In this document: positions 40,199-51,240 of the stretch, one piece after another | How positions within the stretch are numbered: position 1 is the first letter of the stretch | Layout: the number at the start of each line of letters is the position of its first letter | Source: Sanderia malayensis | Taxonomy: Eukaryota; Cnidaria; Scyphozoa; Semaeostomeae; Pelagiidae | DNA length: 64,000 nucleotides | NCBI GenBank assembly: GCA_013076295.1 | Contig: RQOL01000915.1 | Location: 1,054,001-1,118,000 of the forward strand | Reading direction: 5' to 3' | Position numbers and translations under genes: made by a program | The notes under the pieces: generated by a model | What the model was told of the DNA's origin: nothing | Databases searched by the model: none | Seen by the model: only the letters and a program-made list of their open reading frames with translations

Positions 40199-43100
40199 TG
40201 CCTGTTTCGATGAAGATTTGAATACAATGCCTGAATTGGACAGTAGCAAGTGTAGCAGGTAGATATGCATAGCTTATTACTATAGCTTTGACCGTTGCTG
40301 TCGTTTGACTTAGAGACCACTTAAAATATCTTGCTCACATGCTGTATTTTTTATCACCAGTGCTGTTTCGAACACGATTTGAATGCACTTCCTGAATTGG
40401 ACAGTAGCATGTGTAGCAGGTCGATATGCATAGCTTATTACTATAGCTTTGACCGTTGCTGTCGTTTGACTTAGAGACTACTTAAAATATCTCCCTCACG
40501 TGCTGTTTTTTCTATCACTAGTGCCTGTTTCGATGAAGGTTTGAATACAATGCCTTAATTTGACAGTAGCAAATACAGCAGGTAAATATGCATAGCTTAT
40601 CACTATAGCTTTGACCGTTGCTGTCGTTTGACTTAGAGACCACTTAAAATATTTCGCTCACATGCTGTATTTTCTATCACCAGAGCCTGTTTTGATGAAG
40701 ATTTGAATGCAATGCCTGAATTGGACAGTAGCAAGTACAGCAGGTCGATATACATAGCTTATTACTATAGCTTTGACCGTTGCTGTTGTTTGACTTAGAG
40801 ACTACTTAAAATATCTCTCTCACATGCTACATTTTCTATCACTAGAGCGTGCTTGGATGAAGATTTCAATATATTGCCTCTATTTGATAATAGCAAGTAC
40901 AGCAGGTAAATATGCATAGCTTATTATCATAGCTTTCATCGTTGCTGTCGTTTGACTTGGAGACTACCTAAAATATCTCCCTCACATGCTGTTTTTTCTA
41001 TCACTAGAGCCTGTGTAGATGAAGGTTTGAATACAATGCCTGAATTTGACAGTAACAAGTAGAGCAGGCTGATATGCATAGCTTTTCACTATAGCTTTGA
41101 CCCTTGCTGTCGTTTGACTTAGAGACCACTTAAAATATTTCGCTCACATGCTGTATTTTCTATCACCAGAGCCTGTTTCGATGAAGATTTGAATGCAATG
41201 CCTGAATTGGACAGTAGCAAGTACAGCAGGTCGATATACATAGCTTATTACTAAGCTTTGACCGCTGCTGTCGTTTTATTTAGAGACCACTTAAAATATC
41301 TAGCTAACATGCTGTATTTTCTATCACAAGGGCTTGTTTCGAAGAAAATTTGAATACAATGCCTGAATTGGACAGTAGCAAGTACAACAGGTCGATATCC
41401 ATAGCTTATTACTATAGCTTTGACCGTTGCTGTCGTTTGACTTAGAGACTACTTAAAATATCTCCCTCACATGCTGCTTTTTCTATCACTAAAGCCTGTC
41501 TAGATGAAGGTTTGAATACAATGCCTGAATTTGACAGTAGCAAATAGAGCAGGTAGATATGCATAGCATATTACTATATCTTTGACCGTTGCTGTCGTTT
41601 GACCTAGAGACTACTTAAAATATCTCGCTCACATGCTGTATTTTCTGTCACAAGAGCCTGTTTAGATTAAAATTTGAAAGCGGTTCCTGAATTCGACAGT
41701 AGCAAGTATAGCAAGTAGATATGCATAGCTTATTACTAAGCTTTGACCGCTGCTGTCGTTTTATTTAGAGACCACTTAAAATATCTAGCTAACATGCTGT
41801 ATTTTCTATCACAAGGGCTTGTTTCGAAGAAAATTTGAATACAATGCCTGAATTGGACAGTAGCAAGTACAACAGGTCGATATCCATAGCTTATTACTAT
41901 AGCTTTGACCGTTGCTGTCGTTTGACTTAGAGACTACTTAAAATATCTCCCTCACATGCTGCTTTTTCTATCACCAGAGCCTGTTTTGATGAAGATTTGA
42001 ATGCAATGCCTGAATTGGACAGTAGCAAGTACAGCAGGTCGATATACATAGCTTATTACTATAGCTTTGACCGTTGCTGTTGTTTGACTTAGAGACTACT
42101 TAAAATATCTCTCTCACATGCTACATTTTCTATCACTAGAGCGTGCTTGGATGAAGATTTCAATATATTGCCTCTATTTGATAATAGCAAGTACAGCAGG
42201 TAAATATGCATAGCTTATTATCATAGCTTTCATCGTTGCTGTCGTTTGACTTGGAGACTACCTAAAATATCTCCCTCACATGCTGTTTTTTCTATCACTA
42301 GAGCCTGTGTAGATGAAGGTTTGAATACAATGCCTGAATTTGACAGTAACAAGTAGAGCAGGCTGATATGCATAGCTTTTCACTATAGCTTTGACCCTTG
42401 CTGTCGTTTGACTTAGAGACCACTTAAAATATTTCGCTCACATGCTGTATTTTCTATCACCAGAGCCTGTTTCGATGAAGATTTGAATGCAATGCCTGAA
42501 TTGGACAGTAGCAAGTACAGCAGGTCGATATACATAGCTTATTACTATAGCTTTGACCGTTGCTGTTGTTTGACTTAAAGACTACTTAAAATATCTCGCT
42601 CACATGCTGTTTTTTCTATCACTAGAGCCTGTGTAGATGAAGGTTTGAATACAATGCCTGAATTTGACAGTAACAAGTAGAGCAGGCTGATATGCATAGC
42701 TTATCACTATAGCTTTGACCCTTGCTGTCGTTTGACTTAGAGACCACTTAAAATATTTCGCTCACATGCTTCATTTTCTATCACCAGAGCTTGTTTCGAT
42801 TAAGATTTGAATGCAATGCCTGAATTGGACAGTAGCAAGTACAGCAGGTCGATATACATAGCTTATTACTAAGCCTTCACCGCCGCTGTCGTTTTACTTA
42901 GAGGCTACTTATAATATCTCGCTCACATGCTGTATTTTCTATTAGAAGATTTGAATACAATGCCTGAATTGGACAGTAGCAAATACAGCAGGTAGATATG
43001 CATAGCATATTACTATATCTTTGACCGTTGTTGTCGTTTGACCTAGAGACTACTTAAAATATCTCGCTCACATGCTGTATTTTCTGTCACAAGAACCTGC

Positions 43101-43307
43101 TTAGAATAAAATTTGAATGCGATTCCTGAATTCGACAGTAGCAAGTATAGCAGGTAGATATGCATAGCTTATTACTAAGCTTTGACCGCTGCTGTCGTTT
43201 TATTTAGAGACTACTTAAAATATCTAGCTAACATGCTGTATTTTCTATCACAAGGGCTTGCTTCGAAGAAAATTTGAATACAATGCCTGAATTGGCAGTA
43301 GCAAGTA
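40199..43307. repeat. Satellite array B
   Basis: This continues array A after the Polinton, with the same monomer and orientation and the duplicated TGCCTG at 40199-40204. It is more diverged internally than array A. A multi-monomer block at about 40680-41250 recurs at 41980-42550, and another at about 41250-41490 recurs at 41735-41975. The last monomer is cut after CAAGTA (43302-43307) by the second Polinton end. Confidence 0.95.
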
Positions 43308-43790
43308 AGTAGGAGAGGGAGTGGGTGTCCGAGCCCACCTGGCCCACGCATGCGCAGTAGAATTTTTATTTTTTTTTATTGTTAATATCACGCATGCGCG
43401 AGAGTGTTCGAGAATTCAAAAGAACATAAACAGTAAAAAAATAATCGAAAACGACAGGTTGTGGAAAGTTAGTTTGAAGTTGCAAAACATCGCCAAAGCT
43501 GATAAAAAACCCATAAAAGCTTAATAACTAAAAAACGGATTTGATTATGAAAAAGATTCTCACACCAATAAAAAGAAAATCTCTTGATTATGTTGAATGA
43601 ATTATTTCATATTTTTCATGCACTTATAAGATGATAGAAATTTGTTAAATAAATCGCAAGAAAACACAAAAATATCAAGGAACTGGCAAATTCACGTTCT
43701 CGGCTCGAGATTGAATTCAAAAAACCAATCAGAAACTTCCGAATGCGACGTTCGAATGTACGCGTCAAATCTCTGTCATGAGAAATGAGA
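43308..43790 (+). repeat. Terminal repeat of second Polinton
   Basis: It aligns with 24854-25325, including the GCATGCGC pairs, the AATAACTAAAAAACGG block and CCAATCAGAAACTT. The six bases before it (CAAGTA) would be its target duplication. The matching copy is not in the window. Confidence 0.9.
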
Positions 43791-43900
43791 AAGCAGAAAT
43801 TTCTAGAACTTTTCCGAGGGGAAATCCCCTGACGTCACATTGAAAGATTTTTCTAGAAACAGAAAATCTCTGTAATCTGATTGGCTGATAGCCAAGATTT
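43791..43900 (+). promoter_or_regulatory. Promoter-like module with GAA/TTC arrays, CRE and CCAAT
   Basis: GAAatTTCtaGAA occupies 43796-43808. A palindromic TGACGTCA lies near 43831, a second TTCTAGAA near 43855, and GATTGG near 43880. This is the third copy of the module that precedes both main transcription units of Polinton 1, with a weaker TATA region. Confidence 0.6.
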
Positions 43901-44063
43901 CGAGTCACTTTAAAACAAAACTTGAAATGGACATTATTCAAAACAAAATGTGCAAGCTGTTGAAGAAACTATTTTAACACGTTTCAAGAAGAAAGACGCC
44001 ATGAAAAAGAGACCATTTTCTGCATTAGCAAACAATAATATCTAAACCTTTTTATAAGCATTG

Positions 44064-44565
44064 TTATATCCTACTATATGGAAAGGCTGGAGTACTATTA
44101 AATTGAAGTTCATTCACAGCAGCATCCTCAGAATCACTAGCTTCCTCTTCTTCGTCATTCTTTGCTTGACGTATGATGAGATATTTTCTTTTCTCAATAG
44201 CATAATCTAAGGCCTCTTGCATATCCATATCATCTTCCCTCTGTGCTTTTTGCATCGTTGCTATAACTGCAGTTACAACAGCGTCATTTTCAAAACCTTC
44301 TATTATATAAAAATTTACGTTTGAAAACTTGCAATATGTTTTCATCTTCATCCACTTCCTTACGCATAGAAGGCCATACATTCCCTAAAGGAAGATCCTC
44401 ATCAGTGTTGACAGTTTCATCATTATCATGATCACTTTCAACTTCTATCTCATCATCTGAGCCAGACTCTTCACTGCTCTCCTCGTGCATCTCTTCTTCA
44501 TGTCGTGTAACATTACTTTTATACTTGGAAGAAAATTCACATTGATCACATTTATACTGTCTCAT
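44064..44565 (-). pseudogene. C2H2 zinc-finger protein with frameshift
   Basis: The start is ATG at 44565 (MRQYKCDQCEFSSKYKSN). One C2H2 finger (CDQC then RHEEEMH) is followed by a long acidic Ser/Glu/Asp region. The frame closes at 44290, but a second frame from about 44330 to 44064 continues with coding-like sequence (AVVTAVIATMQKAQREDD) and another acidic stretch. The two frames overlap, consistent with a single one- or two-base shift around 44290-44330. The gene points toward the terminal repeat. It has no counterpart at the same place in Polinton 1. Confidence 0.55.
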
Positions 44566-44661
44566 GGCTAGCTGTTTACTTATAATTACCAACTAACTCT
44601 TAAATCCCTGAATTCTAGAGTCTCAACTCGCTTGATTTTATAGATAAGTTCCTCCATTCAA

Positions 44662-47600
44662 TATGATACGGGAGAGGGACTGAATGATATTTCCGAATAA
44701 ACAGAACTTAATCCTTGGATAATGCTAACTAATCCTTATTAATGACTACTCCATTCTAGCTAATCATTCCTAGTCATTACCTTCTCAATACTTGATCCTC
44801 AATACATCCTTGATTATCATTCCTAGTCATTACCTGATCATTAGTTGATCCTTCACTGATCCTTACTAATCCTTACCAATCATACCTATTCATTACCTGA
44901 TCATCAGTAGATCCTTACCTGATCTTTGATAATCCTTACAGTCATTACTGATCATCAGTTGATCTTTAACTAATCCTTGATAATCCTAGCCAATCATACC
45001 TAACCATTAGCTGATCATCAGTTGATCCTTAGCTGATCCTCACCAATCCTTACCAATCATACATAATCTTACCTTATCATTACTTGATCCTTAACTGATC
45101 CTTACTAATCCTAACCAATCATACTTAATCATTAGCAGATCATCAGCTGATCCTTAACTGATCCTCGCTAATCCTAACCAATCATACATAATCATTACCT
45201 TATCATTACTTGATCCTTAACTGATCCTTACTAATCCTAACCAATCATACTTAATCATTAGCAGATCATCAGCTGAGCCTTAACTGATCCTCACTAATCC
45301 TAACCAATCATACATAATCATTACCTTATCATTACTTGATCCTTAACTGATCCTTACTAATCCTAACCAATCATACTTAATCATTAGCAGATCATCAGCT
45401 GATCCTTAACTGATCCTCACTAATCCTAACCAATCATACATAATCATTACCTTATCATTACTTGATCCTTAACTGATCCTTACTAATCCTAACCAATCAT
45501 ACTTAATCATTAGCAGATCATCAGCTGATCCTTAACTGATCCTCACTAATCCTAACCAATCATACATAATCATTACCTTATCATTACTTGATCCATAACT
45601 GATCCTTACTAATCCTAACCAATCATACTTAATCATTAGCAGATCATCAGCTGATCCTTAACTGATCCTCGCTAATCCTAACCAATTATACATAATCATT
45701 ACCTTATCATTACTTGATCCTTAACAGATCCTTACTAATCCTAGCCAATCATAATTAATCATTCCTAATCATTACCTTATCATTACTTGATCCTTAACTG
45801 ATCCTAACCAATCATAATTAATCATTCCTAATCAATACCTTATCATTACTTGATCCTCACTAATCCTTACCAATCATAATTAATCATTCCTAATCATTAC
45901 CTTATCATTACTTGATCCTTAACTGATCCTTGCCAATCATACATAATCATTACCTTATCATTACATGATCCTTACTAATCCTTACCAATCATAATTAATC
46001 ATTACCTGATCATCAGTTGATCTTTAACTAATCTTTGATAATCCTAGCCAATCATACCTAACCATTAGCAGATCATCAGCTGATCCTTAACTGATCCTCA
46101 CTAATCCTTACCAATCATACATAATCTTACCTTATCATTACTTTATCCTTGCTAATCCTTACCAATCATAATGAATCATTCCTAATCATTACCTTATCAT
46201 TACTTGATCCCCAACTGATCCTTACCAATCATACATAATCATTACCTTATCATTATTTGATCCTTAACTGATCCTTACCAATCCTAACCAATCATAATTA
46301 ATCATTCCTAATCATTACCTTATCATTACTTGATCCTTAACTGATCCTTACCAATCATACATAATCATTACCTTATCATTACTTGATCCTTAACTGATCC
46401 TCACTAATCCTAACCAATCATAATTAATCATTCCTAATCATTACCTTATCATTACTTGATCCTTAACTGATCCTTGCCAATCATACATAATCATTACTAA
46501 TCATTATTTGATCCTTAACTGATCCTTACCAATCATACATAATCATTACCTTATCATTATTTGATCATTAACTGATCCTTACCAATCCTAACCAATCAAA
46601 ATTAATCATTCCTAATCATTACCTTATCATTATTTGATCCTTAACTGATCCTCACTAATCCTAACCAATCAAAATTAATCATTCCTAATCATTACCTTAT
46701 CATTACTTGATCCTTAACTGATCCTTACCAATCCAAACTATTCATTACTAATCATTCCTAATCATTACCAATCCCTACTTGATCCTTAGCTGATCCTCAC
46801 CAATCCTTACCAATCATACATAATCATTACTTGATCATCAGTTGATCCTTAGCTGATCCTCACCAATCCTTACCAATGATACATAATCATCATCTGATCA
46901 TCAGTTGATTCTTACTAGTCCTGGCTCTATCCATTCAACATATATCCTTACTAATACTGACTAATAAATTCTTATCATAACCCAATCCTTATTAATCCTT
47001 GCCTAGATTTTATTAATCTTCAGTTGATCCCTGTTCTGTACTGAACACCCTCCACACCCTCCACAGTACTGCTGAAGATTAATAAAATCTAGGCAAGGAT
47101 TAATAAGGATTGGGTTATGATAAGAATTTATTAGTCAGGATTAGTAAGGATATATGTTGAATGGATAGAGCCAGGACTAGTAAGGGTCAACTGATGATCA
47201 GATGATGATTATGTATGATTGGTAAGGATTGGTGAGGATCAGCTAAGGATCAACTGATGATCAGGTAATGATTATGTATGATTGGTAAGGATTGGCGAGG
47301 ATCAGCTAAGGATCAAGTAATGATTGGTAATGATTAGGAATGATTAGTAATGAATAGTTTGGATTGGTAAGGATCAGATAAGGATCAAGTAATGATAAGG
47401 TAATGATTAGGAATGATTAATTATGATTGGTTAGGATTAGTGAGGATCAGTTAAGGATCAAGTAATGATTGGTAATGATTAGGAATGATTAATAATGAAT
47501 AGTTTGGATTGGCAAGGATCAGTTAAGGATCAAATAATGATAAGGTAATGATTAGGAATGATTAATTATGATTGGTTAGGATTGGTAAGGATCAGTTAGG

Positions 47601-48571
47601 GATCAAATAATGATAAGGTAATGATTATGTATGATTGGTAAGGATCAGTTAAGGATCAAGTAATGATAAGGTAATGATTAGGAATGATTAACTATGATTG
47701 GTAAGGATTAGCAAGGATAAAGTAATGATAAGGTAAGATTATGTATGATTGGTAAGGATTAGTGAGGATCAGTTAAGGATCAGCTGATGATCTGCTAATG
47801 GTTAGGTATGATTGGCTAGGATTATCAAGGATTAGTTAAAGATCAACTGATGATCAGGTAATGAATAGGTATGATTGGTAAGGATTAGTAAGGATCATGT
47901 AATGATTAGGAATGATTAATTATGATTGGTAAGGATTATTGAGGATCAAGTAATGATAAGGTATTGATTAGGAATGATTAATTATGATTGGTTAGGATCA
48001 GTTAAGGATCAAGTAATGATAAGGTAATGATTAGGAATGATTAATTATGATTGGTTAGGATCAGTTAAGGATCAAGTAATGATAAGGTAATGATTAGGAA
48101 TGATTAAGTATGATTTGTTAGGATTAGTAAGGATCAGTTCAGGATCAAGTAATGATAAGGTAATGATTATGTATGATTGGTTAGGATTAGCGAGGATCAG
48201 TTAAGGATCAGCTGATGATCAGCTAATGGTTAGGTATGATTGGCTAGGATTATCAAGGATTAGTTAAAGATCAACTGATGATCAGTAATGACTGTAAGGA
48301 TTATCAAAGATCAGTTAAGGATCTACTGATGATCAGGTAATGAATAGGTATGATTGGTAAGGATTAGTAAGGATCAGTGAAGGATCAACTAATGATCAGG
48401 TAATGACTAGGAATGATAATCAAGGATGTATTGAGGATCAAGTATTGAGAAGGTAATGACTAGGAATGATTAGCTAGAATGGAGTAGTCATTAATAAGGA
48501 TTAGTTAGCATTATCCAAGGATTAAGTTCTGTTTATTCGGAAATATCATTCAGTCCCTCTCCCGTATCATA
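44662..48571. repeat. 3.9-kb foldback of TGATCC/AATCAT minisatellite
   Basis: The left arm (44662 to about 47030) consists of short units such as CCTTAACTGATCC and AATCATTACC. The right arm (about 47073-48571) is its reverse complement, ending CCCGTATCATA exactly opposite the start TATGATACGGG. The central loop is about 45 bp (47030-47073). The arms are unequal (about 2.37 and 1.5 kb) because the left has extra repeat copies. The right arm stops at the N gap. It may be a foldback transposon, an inverted duplication or an assembly product. Confidence 0.85.
45121..45750. repeat. Five-copy 126-bp higher-order repeat in left foldback arm
   Basis: The marker ATACTTAATCATTAGCAGATC recurs at 45121, 45247, 45373, 45499 and 45625, exactly 126 bp apart and nearly identical. 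The right arm lacks this expansion, so it arose after the arms formed or was lost on one side. Confidence 0.9.
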
Positions 48572-48671
48572 NNNNNNNNNNNNNNNNNNNNNNNNNNNNN
48601 NNNNNNNNNNNNNNNNNNNNNNNNNNNNNNNNNNNNNNNNNNNNNNNNNNNNNNNNNNNNNNNNNNNNNNN
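48572..48671. other. Assembly gap, 100 N
   Basis: Exactly 100 N bases, probably a placeholder of arbitrary length. It joins the end of a perfect inverted arm to the inside of a gypsy reverse transcriptase, so adjacency across it should not be trusted. Confidence 0.99.
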
Positions 48672-49106
48672 CTGGAGATGCTCGGATTCAGATGAACTCG
48701 CGATGAGCAGATCGTCGATGTACGCGAAAACAAAATCCAGACCGCGAAGAACTTGGTGAATGAAACGCTGGAAAGTTTGAGCAGCATTTCGTAAACCGAA
48801 AGGCATTCGGACGAATTCAAACAATCCAAAGGGGGTCGTAATAGCTGTCTTGTGCACGTCTGTTGGGTCGACTGGAATTTGATGGTATGCGCGGACTAAG
48901 TCGATTTTCGAGAAGATGGTTTTGCCGTGAAGAGCTGCGGAAAAGTCCTGTATATGCGGAATTGGATACCGGTCGGGTACCGTGGCGCGGTTTAAGGCCC
49001 GATAATCACCACAGGGACGCCAATCGCCGGGTGTGGACTTTGGAACCATGTGAAGTGGGGAAGACCAGTTGCTATTGGAAGGGCGAATTATGCCAAGTTG
49101 GAGCAT
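48672..49106 (-). pseudogene. Gypsy reverse transcriptase, truncated by gap
   Basis: RT palm and finger motifs are clear: [56 protein letters not shown] and the catalytic [12 protein letters not shown] one-base frame change near 49108 separates it from the upstream frame that ends in KIARDEL. The gap at 48671 removes the thumb, RNase H and integrase. It would copy element RNA into DNA if complete. Confidence 0.9.
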
Positions 49107-49108
49107 AT

Positions 49109-49700
49109 GCTCAATTCATCTCGAGCAATTTTCAAGCGATCTGGCGCAAGGCGACGCGGCCGACAAAAGGCAGGAGGTCCAGTGGTATCGATATGATGTG
49201 TGACGTCATGCTTGATGGCAGTATCCTGGTAATTCTGACGCGCAAGTTCCGGAAATTTTTCAAGGAGGGTGATGTACGGAGACGAGGCGTCGGGTAGAGC
49301 ATAGATCGGGTGTGGTGAAGAATCGGTTGCTTGAATACCGTTGATATGTAGGTTGGTTGTTCGATCGATGAGTAGACGGTGCGCGATGTCTACTTTCAGT
49401 CCGAAATGAGCAAGAAAATCAGCTCCGAGAATGGGTAGATGTAGGTCTGCGATAACGAATATCCATCTGAACGTGCGACGAAGACCGATGTCTAATGTGA
49501 GAGACTTTTACGTCGTAATGGATGTTTTGTTGACGGCTTGCAAAGAACGAGACAAAGACGGGCGATTTTTTTCAGCAGGCGTTGGAGGGATGACACTGAC
49601 GTCAGCTCCTGTATCCACCAAGAAGCGCGTACCGGAGTATCGGTCGGAATAGAAGAGACGACTTTGTGTTGATGTGCCAGAGCTGTCGTCATTTTAGTGG
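49109..49700 (-). pseudogene. Gypsy aspartic protease and linker, broken
   Basis: The retroviral-type protease active site reads FLVDTGADVSVIP near 49590-49620. A later strand reads LPILGADFLAHFGL near 49415-49440. An in-frame TAA lies between them near 49510, and the linker toward RT changes frame near 49108. The order protease then RT is the gypsy arrangement. Confidence 0.8.
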
Positions 49701-50665
49701 CGTTGTAGTGAATGCAGCTGTTATATGAGGTGGTTGTTGTTGTTGCTGTTGTGGTTGTTGTTGCTGGTGTTGGTTGGTGGCACGTGAAAAGGTGCAAGGT
49801 AAATTACACCGCTGAGCATTTGCACCAAAATTGTAATGATACCAACAGAGGGATCCACTGGGATCTTCAGGACGACGGTTTGGCGAGCGCGAGAATTGTT
49901 GTCTTGGGAACGGTGAACGCGAACGGTAGGGACTGCGGGAGCGAGACTGCTGTTGAAAATGTCTGTCAAGGCTATTTGTGTTGTGAGCTGGTTGATTTGC
50001 AATTGGAGGTTCTTGATGTCCACTGAGTTGGATGGTTGCTGCAGGGTTTCCGGAGGCTGAATAGCGGAGATTGGTTGTGGGGGCAAAGCAACAGCAAGAA
50101 TTTTGTCTGCGAGCGAGGCTAACTGTGTGAGGGTGACGTCATCTGCAGTTGATGCCAAGATCAGTTGAGCGTTGGATGGCAATCTTTGCAGAAAAAGCTG
50201 CTTTAAAATGCGCTCGTCGAGGCGGTTATCACCCAAGAGTTGGTGCATATGTCGGAGCAGTTGAGAAGGTTTCCGATCTCCCAGTTCTTCCGATTGAAGC
50301 AATTGGTGGAGACGTTTTTCTTCGGAGACGGAGGTGCGTTTGATGAGTTCCTCTTTCAAACGATCGTATGGATTGTGAGTTGGAGGAGTTATCAAAATAT
50401 CTCGGATTTCTTGGGCGATTTCAGGTTGCAATGCTCCGACCACGTAAGCAAATTTTGTGGCTTGGGTACTGATGTTTCTAGTAAAAAATTGTGCTTCTAT
50501 TTGGGCGAACCAGACGGTTGGGTCATTAGGCCAGAAAGGTGGGATTTTTATACTGGCAGCAGAAACGATTGCTTGTGGCGGAGATGGCAGGTTTTGGGGC
50601 TGGTTAGCTTGCGAAGATGAAGCACTGGCACCGGTTGGAACAGAAACTGTAGAATCAGTACTCAT
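49701..50665 (-). pseudogene. Gypsy Gag, C-terminus frameshifted
   Basis: ATG at 50665 (MSTDSTVSVPTG) is preferred over the track-like extension to 50848, which has no Gag similarity. Residues resembling Ty3/gypsy capsid follow: IPPFWPNDPTVWFAQIEAQF, RHMHQLLGDN and LFLQRLP. A Cys-rich motif of the type usual at gypsy Gag ends (CWYHYNFG, then CNLPC) appears in another frame near 49800-49860, so a frame change occurred around 49.9 kb. Confidence 0.8.
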
Positions 50666-50886
50666 TTTGGCTAACGATACTATACTTTGGACAACAATAA
50701 TTTGTATTTTGAAGAAAATGAGCCGAACCGGAACAGTTCGATTGTAAATCGGAAATGCGTCGACGAAAATATAAAGAACAATGAGAAAATGTACGTGCTG
50801 TTTGCTAGTTCCGAAGTAATGCTTGTTGGACAAAACCGATACAAACAATAATTTGGACGACGAAAAAAATATAACTAAATTCCCTT

Positions 50887-50909
50887 TCGTGTCACGTCGT
50901 GGTCACCAA
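50887..50909 (-). other. Gypsy primer-binding site
   Basis: Directly inside the LTR the minus strand reads TTGGTGACCACGACGTGAC, the TGG-initial tRNA-complement type used by many gypsy elements. This fixes the LTR end to within a base or two. The tRNA identity is not assigned. Confidence 0.6.
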
Positions 50910-51240
50910 TTTAGCAACAGGGTAGAAAACCAGTGTTACTAACAAATACAATAAACAAAAGGAATTGAAAACGATCTCACCCAACTTTACTTGCGGACTT
51001 GACTTTGCTTGAAAGCGTAGAAAGTACGGAGACAAATAACCTCGTTTGATATGTTGTGTATATCTCGTGTATCAAAAACTAACTGAATCAAAATTCTATT
51101 TACAAAGTTAATATAAGTTTAGTGATCATGAGACGAAGCGAAAATTATTATTGGGATTAGTAAGCATAAAATTTTTCTAGAAAATGATGATGAAATAATG
51201 ACGTGATTGTCTAAAAGTATCTAATTAGGTAATCACTACA
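50910..51240 (-). repeat. 5' LTR of gypsy element
   Basis: About 330 bp on the minus strand, starting TGTAGTGATTACC at 51240 and ending just before the primer-binding site. The second LTR is not in the window, so the borders rest on the satellite junction and the primer site. Confidence 0.65.

Larger units (their letters stand above)
43308..44592. mobile_element. Second Polinton end, same family, partial
   Basis: It begins AGTAGGAGAGGGAGTGGGTG inside a satellite monomer and follows the terminal repeat of Polinton 1 for about 480 bp with scattered differences. It then has the same promoter type as the polymerase end of Polinton 1. Near 44001 a short ATG frame (about 14 codons) sits where the polymerase starts in Polinton 1, then similarity ends. 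No partner end is present: the satellite resumes only at 51241 behind a gypsy element. The element is truncated, rearranged or broken by the assembly gap. Confidence 0.85.
48672..51240 (-). mobile_element. Ty3/gypsy LTR retrotransposon, 5' part, decayed
   Basis: On the minus strand the order is LTR (51240 to about 50910), primer-binding site, gag, protease and the start of reverse transcriptase, where the N gap cuts it. The rest of pol and the 3' LTR are missing. Satellite follows directly at 51241, so the element inserted into the satellite. Several frame changes make it non-functional. Confidence 0.85.

Noticed and set aside
50666..50848. N-terminal extension of gypsy Gag
   Set aside because: It has no Gag-like composition, and a good ATG (MSTDSTV) lies at 50665.
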